DNA of 64,000 nucleotides from Cladocopium goreaui. Lineage: Eukaryota; Sar; Dinophyceae; Suessiales; Symbiodiniaceae. A program made the position numbers and the translations under genes. The stretch spans positions 1-64,000 of the forward strand of contig CAMXCT020006748.1 of assembly GCA_947184155.2 (NCBI GenBank). Direction: 5' to 3'. Below the pieces are notes generated by a model. The model searched no databases, was not told the DNA's origin, and saw nothing but the letters and a program-made list of their open reading frames with translations. Shown in pieces: positions 36,550 through 48,800 of this stretch; the first letter of the stretch is position 1; each line of letters begins with the position of its first letter.

Positions 36550-39500
36550 CCATCAAAGATAATAGTTTTAATCACTGGTGAAAGATGCTTAACGAAGTTC
36601 GAAATAACATAAATAACGGCATACCCACCGTAATCAACGATCCATTGTAATGAACATATCTCGCTCAAGAAATGAAGGAGATAACACTGGAACCATTCAA
36701 GTTGGGGCAAGTTGGTTTATACATCATCCAGCTCTAGATGCATCCATCATAAGTCAAGTTTATGATATATTTAAGATCCTATACTTACCCATCATTACCG
36801 ACTATCAAACCCGTTTTGTGCTGATTTCACATCCCATTCTTTTTCCCTGTTTTGTAAATGTTCCATTTTTGGTGATGATGACCAACCTAGCTACATGTTT
36901 GTTGGCTTATTTTTTCTATTACCACATGTAAATACATAAAACAACTATAAATAAATAAATGAATATTAAAAAAAAACATATATTTATCGAACGTAGACCA
37001 TACTTAACCTAGTTATGTTATCTTTTGGGGGGCCTCACCTCGTACTCGTACCCTTGGATTTTTTCTTGGAGATGAGTTCCATGTAATTTGCTGGGAGGTT
37101 GGTTTTTTGTTTCTTTGTGGAAATCTAAGATTGTCAGCTTGAAAAACAAAACCGGTTGATTTCAGTATAGCGCACTTGTACAGCTTGGATTATAACTAAC
37201 TAGAGATTGAATGGCCACAGGCCACAATGTCAGTTTCCACCTGGGATTTCCTCATGAGAATATAACCCTTGCAGAGGCAAGTCTCCAAAACCTTTAAATA
37301 TCAATTTTCACACCATCCAACTACAACCAAAATTTCCAAGATAGGCTTCAATGTCAATGCAGTGTACCAATAGTATGTTGCTGAAGTGCAGTATACATGA
37401 TTCACCACCTTAAAAAAATTGACATTCTTGGTAAAGATCCCCCTGCTAACCATTCTGGGTAAAGAAGTTCCCATGTCGAAAGCACATTGCCGACATGGCC
37501 TCGCTGGCCGCAGGTCTCCAAATTTGATTGGGAATACTCCGGCACTGAGACCGCTTACGTCCTGGAAGGTACCGCTATGGAGTTGATGATCGGGGCGGGG
37601 TAGACCCCCAAATGAAGGGGAACGTCGTGATAAACTGCAGGCTATAGGATTTGGAGGGCATCCTTTTTACAGACAAACCCAGTGTCAAGAATTGGCTGAG
37701 GGGAAAACATAGGAGATCCAAAAGAAGAAACCACCAATATTGGATGATAAGACCATGCTATCATTTTTCTTGACATCCATCCATTCAGTCTGGTACAGGA
37801 TTGAGGAACCTGTGATTAATATGTCATCGAAATGGGAACGAAGAACGAGTATACAAGACAGAATCATGTGCCTGGGCTTGCGATGTTTTTTCTATTTTTC
37901 CTTTAGCGGTTAAGCACCAGAACTGGGAAATCTACTTGGTTGAAATGCAAATCATGCGGCTTTGAACTTTTGAAACATTAGCTGCTTGGTGGTTTGGAAC
38001 ATGTTTTGTTTCCATTCAGTTGGGAATAGTAATCCCAACTGACTCATATTTTTCAGAGGGTAGGCTCAACCACCAACCAGATAAGGATTTGGCCATGGGT
38101 TAATCCCACCATTTTATCAATGGACCAATGTCCAAGCCCAAATCGCAGGTGAAGTGTTGGTAACACCAACGGGAGCCTGGGCCAGTTGCAAGCCCACCAA
38201 GGCGGGAGGAGGGGAGGCCATCCGGTGTGTCTCCTTGAAAAAAAATGGGAAGTCAACATGGTTTGTTATTTTTCTTAGGATTTATGGAACTCAACATGTG
38301 GATTTAGTGGTGTGGTGAATCTATGGATGAGACATGTTGGTTTGAGGCCGTGCAACTGAATGATAGTGATCTGGTTGAAACACTGCGTGGTTTTTATAGT
38401 TATGTATGTGATGTTCATTTCATGGATAAAATTTATGATAAAAATCCTTGGTGTGTGTTTGGATTCAGGGAAGCGACTCCACCTATGCACCCCGGAAAAC
38501 AGACCATTCAAGCTGTGCAAAGTGGTGCCCCCTGGGTGATGTGAACGTCGGTTTATAAACCATAGTAACTATAGATAACTTAGCTAACTACATCTAACTA
38601 ACATCATGATAGCTAAGCTAACTACTATGGTGATATTTTAAACCATAGTTATATCATCACTGATTTCATGATATATCTCCCCAACTTAGCTAACTACATC
38701 TAACTACAGGGGCACCACCATACCAAATCCGATGGAAAGTTTTTTTCTTCTCCGCTATGTCCCGTTGGAATTTCTATGTTTAAAGTGGTTATATCAGTTA
38801 TATCTATATATAGTAATGGGGATTATAATCCAACCAACTAACTTAACTGGAGGGGTACCACCTTGTAATTAGACAAGAATGCCAAGGAATCGTAATACCC
38901 TCTTGTTATTTAGCGTGGCTATGGAGAATCACCATTTTTTAACAGGTAAATCATCAAAAAACATCTATAAATCGGCCATGTTCCATGGCTGTGTGAAATA
39001 ACCAGAGGGTAACTTCAATGGCAAAGCCATTGATTGAGGTTTATTTCTCAAGTATTGATGGGCCTATTGTCTACCCCCATGTTTGTCACTTTAAAAGAAA
39101 CGCTATGGTAATTTGACACTCCCCTTTGTTTGGCACACCCTTTCTTTCAATCCCCATGTTTTGATGGACAAAGCCAATTTTCTCTAGCTGTGGATGTTCG
39201 GAATTCCAGCCACAAAATATTCCTGTTGACATAGTTTTCATTCATGAAGCCCCAAAATTGCTCAAAATCCATGTTGCAGATATTCCAAGTCCATGCAATG
39301 AAAAATATAGAGGCAGCAATTAACAAATGTGTTCAAGTAGTGTGTCCACTTTGGCATGTTCCCCCCTGTGGGGGTTGTCAAAATGGTGGATCCCCAAGTC
39401 ACCATAGGTTTCACCAGGTAGAAGCGGGCGATTTGGTGGTCTTCCCCGATGGCATGACCTGTGCAACTTGGGCGTAGCTGTTTGCCGTTCAATGCTGTTA

Positions 39501-41526
39501 ACCCCATGAATTATCATCTGGTTGGTGGTTTGGAACATGAATTTTATTTTTCCATATATTGGGAATAATCATCCCAACTGACTATGGGCTGTCGCCTAGG
39601 TGCCGTCGACACCCCTTTTATGCGGGGTTGAGGGATGTGCGACACGTGCCACATGGCAGTTTCGAACCGCTATAATAGAAACTTTAATGGGCCTGTTTGG
39701 GCAGCGTTCAGCGGCTTAAGGTGCAGCCTTGCAGCCCTGGCAACGGTGCTTAATGCTGCAGCGGAGGGTTTGACACCTTTAAAGAGTGCCGAAACGTGCC
39801 ACATGGCAGTTTCGAACCGCAACAGTGCAGGGCTTGTTTGGGCAGCGTTCAGCGGCTTGGGTTGCAGCCTTGCAGCCTTGGCAACGGTGCCGAACGCTGC
39901 AGCGGAGGGTTTGAGACTTGTAAAGGGTGCCGAAACGTGCCACATGGCAGTTTTGAACCAGTGAAGGGCGTGCGGGCATCCTGCTGCGGCTTGGGTTGCA
40001 GCCTTGCTGTCTTGGCAACGGTGCCTAGCGCTGCAGCGGAGGGTTTGAGACCTTTAAAGGGTGCCGAAACCTGATAGAAACAGTGAAGGGCTTGTGTGGG
40101 CATCGTGCTCTGGCTTGGTTTGCCATGCATACCTTGGCAACGATGCCCAACGCTGCAGCGGAGAGTTTGAGACCTGTAAAGGGCGCCGAAACGTGCCACA
40201 TGGCAGCTTCGAACCTTTCTATAGAAACAGCTTGTGTTGCAGCGTATTGCAGCCGTGGCAATGGGGCCTACAGCGGGTGCCGAACGTGACACTTTGAATG
40301 GCTACATGGCAGTTTCGATCCCGTACAGAAAGCATATGGATATGCAACATGTTTGGAGATGTCGCACACCTGCGGTGATCCCGGGCGCTGCCCCGCCTAG
40401 GCCAATGCTAGGCAAGGGTCGGCGGATATCACCCAAGAATTTTGATTGTCCACTCAAAATTGGGTAAAAATAATAGCTTTAGAACCCGCAAATGGATAAA
40501 GCGTGATTGATAACCATGTAAAAGGGAATGGATATAGTAGCCGATTTGAGGGTTAAATCACTTATAATCCAAAACAATGGGATTTCACATGTTTGACCTT
40601 TTTTGCGGGTTGCTGTTTCGATGGTTCAGAGTAGCACTAGGCGTTTTAGTTTCTTCCGCTTTAGTTTGTTTTTCTTTGCGTCTTAAACCTTGGCCATTCT
40701 CCCCGTATGGGGATGGGTCAAAATCATTTTAACGGGATGGTGGATTGGCCTGTAGTACATTAAAGATATTAAAGATCAATTTTGATGATTGATATAGCTG
40801 ACCATCATTGTTACTTTTATTGTACGGTGTTGTTAATATCAAAACTTGAATATGTGTCACTATGTGTTGTTACTATCAAAAACTTGAATTGACTTGAATA
40901 TGTCTATGTGTCATCAAGCAAGCATATCATGGCCATTGATCATGAGGCAAACTCAATGACACAACCCCCCCAGAGGGAATTTGTGCTTTACCATCCAATT
41001 CTGGTAAAGGTCAGGATGGCTTATGGCACTGGGCTTACCATATTAACAGCATTAATATGATTAGCATTCTACTACTACAGCGCAGCAAACAACAAAAAAC
41101 AGAAAGACTTTTCTTGGGGATATGCGGGCCCATCAAACTGTGAACGCCTGAAGTAATATTTGCAGAATAGCAAGATTTAAAGAAACAATGATCTGAATCT
41201 TATCTGGGTGGTTGAACGCAGATCCAGAAAATCTATGAACATGTGCTTGATCTCGTTTTGAGGGCCCCTGGATGCCATTTGACATGAGAATGTGATTATT
41301 TGAACACTTATCCCAAAAAGGTATATTCGCATTATCAGCAGCAACTTTCAGACATTACCAACAATAAATAGATGTTGTCCCTTTTCGGCATGAAAAACAT
41401 TAGCGTTAAAAGATGCCACGATGCGATCTCTGGCAGCCGGTGGTGTCAGTGTCCACTGCGTCCACTGGCCGGTGTGAGGTGTGGGATGTGACCAAGCCCA
41501 TCAAGAAACATTTCAACTTCTCATGA
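34722..41526 (+). CDS. Cupin_3 (DUF861)-type small cupin, five exons
   Basis: Exons: 34678-34777 (ATG at 34722), 37483-37568, 38149-38184, 39422-39462 and 41479-41526 with TGA. Donors are gttagg, gtaccg, gttgca and gcaact; all acceptors end in AG; every codon phase matches. From the ATG this gives 267 nt, 88 residues, near the usual length of a single-domain Cupin_3 protein. Landmarks in order: ITVTKMSKDGRL; TWPRW; SKFDWEYSGTETAYVLEG; EVLVTP; AGDLVVFPDGMTC; VWDVTKPIKKHFNF at the C-terminus. In the family, the W and the E-x(2)-Y-x-LEG motif sit in the first half, and the GD, FPxG and WxV-x(5-6)-KH motifs form the second half of the beta-barrel. The substrate is unknown; the family includes plant proteins of unknown role and EutQ-like domains. 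For intron 3, an acceptor four bases earlier would read VEAGDL but would break phase. Confidence 0.75.
35660..35764. mobile_element. MITE-B copy (cupin intron 1)
   Basis: Inverted ends TATCCTCTGGTAAAGAAACA and TAGTTTACGAGAGGGTA, 105 bp, with the internal AATCAACTATAAATGGC word of the family. Confidence 0.75.
36185..36557. repeat. ATC trinucleotide microsatellite
   Basis: About 370 bases of nearly pure ATC/CAT repeat inside cupin intron 1. Poly-histidine and poly-serine frames arise from it. Confidence 0.95.
37984..38080. mobile_element. MITE-A copy (cupin intron 2)
   Basis: GCTTGGTGGTTTGGAACATG at the left and CAACCACCAACCAG at the right, with the CAGTTGGGAATAGT core. It ends about 68 bp before the exon at 38149. 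Confidence 0.75.
38896..39011. mobile_element. MITE-B copy (cupin intron 3)
   Basis: Left end TACCCTCTTGTTATTTAGCG, right end AATAACCAGAGGGTA, about 116 bp. Confidence 0.7.
39518..39583. mobile_element. Truncated MITE-A copy
   Basis: It has the left half only (CTGGTTGGTGGTTTGGAACA to CCAACTGACTA). The right half is replaced by the GC-rich tandem block that follows and is not found after it. Confidence 0.65.
39600..40400. repeat. GC-rich tandem block, units of about 125-150 bp
   Basis: The word CGTGCCACATGGCAGTTTCG starts near 39645, 39795, 39936 and 40191, with a degenerate unit between. Each unit also carries GCAGCCTTGGCAACGGTGC and GCTGCAGCGGAGGGTTTGA. The block lies in the GC-AG intron of the cupin gene. 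Open frames on both strands are repeat-driven. Confidence 0.8.
40400..41478. other. Rest of cupin intron 4
   Basis: AT-rich unique-looking sequence; no exon or repeat family recognised. Confidence 0.5.
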
Positions 41527-42810
41527 GTGCCAGGATTGACGGGAAAACTGGAAAGGACCCCTCATCCATATCGGAAATGACCATGGAGCTGACTGTGGGA
41601 AGATGGGTGGCCAATTCGGCTGTGAATCTTTGTACGACTGTGGGCAAGTTTGAAATGCAGATGAAATGTAGATGACGTAGTCATGTATGACATATTCATG
41701 TTTTGTTCATGTAGCACTTGCACATCTGATACACATGTATATATCTATATATATGATTTATACACATATAACTGCATATAATAGTACAATTATATGTAAA
41801 CAATATATATATATATATTTACATTTATATTTATATGTTTTACATAAACGCATACATATGCATACATATACATTTGCCTGGTGGTTTCAATGATTATGTA
41901 TTTTCAACCATCTTTGATGATCGCAATTGGGTGCAGCCATCAGGGGCTTGAAACCACCAAGCATATATTGTATCCTTGTTGATAAGTGCAAATTCATTAT
42001 TGATAGATTCCCGCAGAATCGGACCATGGTAGATCAATTCAAAGGAAACACAGATGATGACTGGTAAAAACCCTGGTTTCCTCATTATGTTCCCAACAAA
42101 ACAAATCCATTGATAGACCCAACCGCACCGCAGGATGAAAACAGAGGCCACAGAGGCTGGTCGTGTGTCGCTCAGACAGACCTCGCAGAAACCGTGCTGA
42201 AAAGGAGAAGGGCGGTGCGGTGCGCGGTCCGGTGCGTTTGAAACATGAGATTGATATATGGTTACCCTCTGGTACACTAACATAGCTATGGAAAATGGGT
42301 GATCTATAGTTGATTTACCCATGAAAAATTGTGATTTTCCATACTTATGTTAGTTTACCAAAGGGTAATAGTCTTAATAATGTTGATGATGCTGATGATT
42401 GTTGCTTGTGGTTGATTGATGGGATTTACGTTATTACCCTCCAATAATTTCACATAGCTACGGAACATGACAATGTTTGAAAACACACTGGTCCCACAAG
42501 AGATTGATGGTTTAATACCCCAATTCCCATGGAGTATCATCATTTTACCAATTTTACATCCCCATGCAATGGTTGGTTTAATCCCCGTTGATGATATTTG
42601 CCATGAGCATTCCTATCACAGGCAATGAACATCATGATTATATTAGGAAAGCGCCAAACCCAAACACCTATACTTCCACTTTCTCATACATGCAGAAAAT
42701 CGGCTTACCTGGAAAAATAGAACCTGTGATTTCTGAATCCAATTTGGTATGATCCATGTCTTATCTACTTTCTGAAATCTATTTTGGTCTTCGCATAGTG
42801 GAACCTGCAG
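41527..42810. other. Spacer between cupin stop and gene B
   Basis: TATA-rich tract at 41740-41870. A diverged MITE-A-like palindrome (CCTGGTGGTTTCAA at 41878 with TTGAAACCACCAAGCA near 41960), a MITE-B copy at 42263-42367 and a partial one at 42434. A GC-rich patch at 42120-42240 is open in two frames and might be an early exon of gene B (EAGRVSLRQTSQK). Confidence 0.4.
42263..42367. mobile_element. MITE-B copy
   Basis: TACCCTCTGGTACACTAACA at the left, TTAGTTTACCAAAGGGTA at the right, 105 bp and strongly palindromic. Confidence 0.8.
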
Positions 42811-42849
42811 GTGGCCGCTGCTGTGTGCAGCTGCCAGAGATAGCCTGAG
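42811..42849 (+). CDS. Candidate exon of gene B
   Basis: After aacctgcag, reads WPLLCAAARDSLR, helix B start. A GC donor (gcgttt) follows. Confidence 0.38.
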
Positions 42850-45800
42850 GCGTTTTTTTGCGCACGGGATTCAGCAGTTGAACGTCAATATATGGGGAGT
42901 GATATAATGGGGATGTAAAACAATAAGAAACCATACCTCCAAAAAAAACCGCTACAAAATCTGACACGCTAACCTTTGGCACAAAACATTTTTTGTGGGA
43001 GATGGTTTGGTATCTTGAATCATTTCCAAGCAGGTTTTTGATTTTGTAGAGGTTTGGGATCATTTTGGAGGAGACCTTAAGCTTTGTTTTTGATTTTGTA
43101 GTGTCTTGAGTTTTCGGAACATTAAGATTTTGTGATTTTTTTTCGTTTTGTAGAGAAATTGGCTGAACGATGATTTCAATTGATTTCAGAAGGTTTCAAT
43201 TGGTTTCATAAATATCATTTTCTGTGGTATTGAAATTTTGGAATTCATATCGATATTTCAAATTTTATAATTAGGCTCAAGCTTGTAGAAGCGCCGGGTG
43301 CCCCAGGTCCCAACAAAAGTGGGGTTGGGTGTGTGGATTTTGTATGCCTAAAAACTTCCTGTTCAAATGCTACGTGTTTGGTTTTGTAGAGGCCGATTTG
43401 GTGTTTTCCAGAAATGTGTTTACAAAATTTGAAGCCCCAACCCCACCATATTAATTTTTTTGGTGGTTTAATAAACCACCAATTTGGGAATGGTTTATAC
43501 CGATTTATACCACCTATAAACATTGTGATTGGGGGGGTGGTAATAAACATGGCATTGTTTTACCCACATGAATGGAGATGTAAAGCGAGTGTTCGGTCAG
43601 CATAAGACGAGCCGCTCACCTTCCACTCCATTGACCAGTCCATTGCGGCGCACGGCAGATGAGATCCTGCAGACTACGCACATCTCTTTGAACCAACCAG
43701 CGCATAGATGTGTATAATTGTATATAACTGTTTGTATATATTATATATTTATATTTTTGTCTGTGTGTACACGTAAATATATCCAGTGTGATGCCTTAGT
43801 TCATTGGCCAAGTTGACTTATAAGGCCTATATGTTCACTCAGATTTCTGGTAGGGTTTAAAGTTCAACAAACACAACTCGGGTGCACCACCTTGTCACCA
43901 TCAGGTTGACACAAGCGCTGTGTAAGAAAGCATATGCGGCGGAGTTTATCATGTCGAAATTTGAAACACAACAAGTTATAAGTTATAACCATTAAATCAT
44001 TCAAAATGGAATATACTCCTGTCACAACTGTCACAACCATGCTTTAAAGGAAACATGTTGGAGCATTTGTTGGCTTCCAGCGGCACATGCAATGATTGTC
44101 CCACATCAATCTTCATCCTGGATGGAGAAAGTCGATGTCAAACACCATTTGTGTTTGGGGAAAATTTCAGTTAAGCCATGACATGATGTGTTTTTTTGCA
44201 CATACGTGTTCGTAATATGTTTGAAACATGCTCATACGCATAATGTTTAATTTGTGATTATATATATATACATACACCCTGAACCTGTTTGTGTGTATGT
44301 TTCCACCCAACTAAAGGACACTTTCCAGGGTATCCAAGGTATATATATATATAGCCTTTGCGTGTCCACTGATTTTCCTTCATGGCTGATTGTCTCACCA
44401 AAAATGAAGATGTTCCATGTCAATCAGAATGTTTGATTTCCAGATATCAGACCTTTGAGAATTTAGAAGGTGACTGAGGATCTACCCGGCCAAAGTAATA
44501 TTTCAATGGAATTCACCTGCTAAACTGTTGAGACAACAAATAACATAACACTCTCCCTCTCATCTCCCTATCATAACAAAATCCATTTCCAGTCAAATAC
44601 CCCGAATAAGGGGCCCGAGTATAAACAGATCCATGCCGAAACCAAAATTTTTAAGGGAGGTATCCAATAATACAATTTACTGATCCAGTGTTAAGGGGGT
44701 ATCTATACAGATTCCAAACATGAACATACCCATTGCCAAAGCAGGGTTTCTAAGGAGGGGTTTACCCTCTTGTAAACTAACATAGATGTGGAGAATCACC
44801 ATGTCCTATAGGTAATTCATCTATAAATGGACCATGTTCCACATTTTTTCCTATGTTTACTCTATGGAAATATCTAAAAAAAATCTGGCAACAAAACCAC
44901 CAAAGTCATGCCAGGCACCCCACTTGCCATGGCATGGGCAAAGGCGTGGCGCGAAGTGCAGATTTTACGGAGCAGTGGTGCAGAGACTTGGCAAGGTTTG
45001 ATTTTTGTATCCCAAAAAAGTGACATCTATGATTACTGGGATATAAATAGATGGCCTTATATAGGATTATATGTACATATTATGCCATTTATGGCTTCTA
45101 CAGTTTTTATGGTTCGTTTGTAATCTACGATAAATGGGAAATCAATAGCCATAAATGGCTTTAGACATGCAATTGCTAAAAAGTGGGATTCCTATGATCC
45201 CCGCCAATGTGGGAAATCATCTATGGGGATGAAACTAACCAACCATCATTGCCAAGTGCGGTCATGTGGTGACGGCAAAAACTGCCAATATGATTTATCG
45301 TTACCCTCTTGTAATTTAACATAGCTAGTGAACATGGCCATTTATAATGAGTTTTCCCATTAAAAATGGTGATTTTCCATAGTTATGTTAGTTTACCAGG
45401 GGGCATTGCTTGTGCAAATTAAAAGGTACACAATACACAATACACATATATAGGTACATCTTTTGCACGTACGGACTTTTATCTGTGTGTATATATATAT
45501 GGATATTTGTAGTATATACTGTAATTATAGTGTAGTCACCTTTGTTTTTGGCCAAGACGGTAGCAAACAACCACACCAAGATATTGATGGTTTACTACTA
45601 TTTGCTATTTGAATGTGTGTATGTGTATATATATGCGTGTTTGCATGTTAAGATATTCTTGGATACATATTTCGAAACGTAATAAATTTCTTATTGTTTG
45701 GTTTTTTCAATGTGTTGTTGTGTGAAAAAAGTAGGCTCTAGGCAGGGCTTATGCACAACAAACACCGAGCCATTTTGGTGGATTCCATCCGCCCAATTTG

Positions 45801-48800
45801 GACCCAGATGACCTGGAATCAGAACTGGTTTCATATTGAAAAATCTTAGGTTACACAGGTATGATGTTGAGAAGTGACTGTCCGGATTGTTCGTGATTAC
45901 CAAGTAGTCTATATATATATATGTATATGCATATGATTGAAAGATGTCATATACTGTATATGCATATGTGTCCGTTTTGTTTGTGATTACCAGAAATGAT
46001 TCATATCCTCGATTTTCAGGTGTGACTTTCATAGCTCTTTTGCATGGTTTGGAACAGGAAACCATCGGAAACAACAAAAAATCGTGATGGTTGGCGCAGG
46101 GTTTACGCACCAGGTTCGCATCAGCAATATCCCAGCTGTTAGTGAAACTGCGTGTTCTCCGTAGATCTTGTGTTTGTTCTGTTCGCAATTATGACATAGA
46201 AATTATGGTGCCCAAAAAAAACCTGTTGGTTTATCAGATATACCATCTTCACAACTCGCATAGGAGGTGGCATTCAGGATTTGGAACCGCTCAGTTGGTA
46301 AAGTTTAACTGATAAACATCGCCAGGATTGATGTTAGATATCGCTGTATTTAACGTATACTTGAACCATATTTGGTTGGTGCTTTGGAACCATTTTTTTA
46401 TGGTTCCATTCAGTTGGGAATGTCATCATCCCAACTGACGAACTCCATCATTTTTCAGAGAGGTAGGTAAACCACCAACCAGATATAGTTGAATGTGCAT
46501 ACAATAAACCAACAAACATCACTTGCCACCCACATGGCATGAACAGATCTGTTTTTTGGGAAGGACATCCATGCCTGGCGTGGCCACTCAGGAGCTGAAT
46601 GTCTTCCATTTTGGTTCCTTGGAAATATCCGTGTTGGGAGGATGGTTCGAGTTGGACCCGGGGTTGGGAATGGGGGTTATATCACATCGTGGACCTAAAA
46701 ACTCAAGCAATACCCAGACCCATTGTCAGTTTCCTAATCCTTTGGATTATGGGACGCTCAATGTGACATCCTTGCGAAGCAAAACACTTTTGGGAATGAT
46801 ACAAGGGTGTTTTTATTTAGCTTATTTGGCGATCAATTCTACTTGGTCACCTGGCTCATGCTCCCATCACAGGGGATAGTTTTTGCCAACCCTGCCTCGG
46901 AAACCGTCAGTGGACAAGATTTGGTGTGAGCTGATCACATTCCTCAGTTTCCTTGCGAAAATCCAATTTGTTTTTGGTTAAATGTCCGTTGTCATGTCAA
47001 AGTCCTTGCTTATCTAAACTTGATATGTTTCAATACAATTCAATACAAAATCGCCATTTTGATTGAAGTTCGCTCCACAATTATGAATCTCAGCAACAGC
47101 GGAAGGCATAAGAACCCCTGGAGTGCATACAGTTTCAAGTGTATTGTTTCCTTAAATCAGTCCATTGGTCTTACTAATTGAGTTGTTAAACGTAACTAGG
47201 CCACTTATGGCTTTTGGTAGGCACATCTAGGCATATCTATACACCTCTATGGGTGTAGGAACTACCAACCATATATTAGTATGTTTGAAATGCGTATATA
47301 ATTTATATATATATATTTATATCCATTTATAGATCTATGCTAATACTGTTTCTCCACCACACACATAATATATATATATGCATTTATTAGTGTGTGCAAG
47401 CCAACTTAACTGGGAAAATCTACTTAAATCACCAATGTTCCCAGATTGTCCGAAGCTTTTCCCTAGATTTTTCGTATATCCCATTAAAAACCATCATTTG
47501 ATAAAAGATTTTCCCACAAAAAGATGCCATTCCTAGATGATTTATATACCCATAAATATATATATATAGATGAATTATATTCCATCGTTGTCCCACATGT
47601 TCCCAAATTTTTCCCACATACATCCCATTGAAGCTTCCGTTTATAAGATATGTTCCATATCTGTTCCATGGGTTTTAGTAACTGTTTTCTCATATTTCCC
47701 CTAGATTTTTCCATAGATCTTCACTTTCGAACGCCATATGGCCATCCCCGGGTCGAGGCTCGCAGCTGAAGGCGCTTCGGCAAGGGCAGCTTCAGTGGAG
47801 GAGCGCTGGTGGAATGCTGCAAGAGATGCAGATGCTGCAGGTGGGAAGTGATGGATCTGATGGCTTTACCCAGAAGATGGTGTTTGAATTAAGAAATGGA
47901 AGAAATCAAACACCATCTTTTATAATGGCTATTTTTTGGTTTATATTTTCCATTATTTTCCATTTCTAATGGTATCTAATTATAATGATGTTTGGTGGTA
48001 TGTAATGGTTTATTCTATGTTTACCACTAGTATTAGGGGCTTATTAATGAACCAGGACCCGGGAGAAATTGAACATCTCCATGGATATCAGATCCGGATG
48101 AAAAGAAATTGTTGTTGAATTAGGGAGGATTTTTTCCGTTACCAATGGTATATAATTAAATACCATTGGTAGCGGAAAAATGTCTTTCTTAATTCATCTA
48201 TGAAGGTGCTTATTAATCAACTAATGTGGGGAAAAACCATCATAAACACCACTCATTTGGGAATGGTTCATACGACCTATTTGTGGTGAAATTGGGGGTG
48301 GTATGTTATTTTTATTCACAAACATTATATAATCGTATATGTATATTGAGTAATATATTACTATTAATAGCTTTTACTATGACAATGATTTAATGAATAT
48401 ATGAATAATATAATAAGTAATAACGATAATCATGATAATTAAGAGAAGTAACAACATGTATATAATAACTACTAGCTAGCAAATAGAATAATAGTAATCG
48501 CCACTACTAATATTATTGGGTTCAACGCCGAGAAACAATGTGGGGGTTCCTCAGTATCTTAAGTCATAGCTCCCTAAAACCATGGGTTTTCTGAGGTTCA
48601 CTTGGAAATAGCCTCTGCCACATGGCAGCTCTGCGAGGGCAAAGTGCATGGTGTCAAATGCTGACGTAGAATCGTGAAAGCCAAAACAGGCTCTTACACG
48701 GAGAACTTGCCGGCAGACATGACGAGGATTGCAGACATCAGCCAGAGCCCGAATCGGCAAATCTCTCAGCGCAGCCTGAAGGCGCCGTCAGATTGGTGGG

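Noticed and set aside
36341-36562. Poly-histidine / poly-serine frame
   Set aside because: Pure ATC microsatellite inside an intron.
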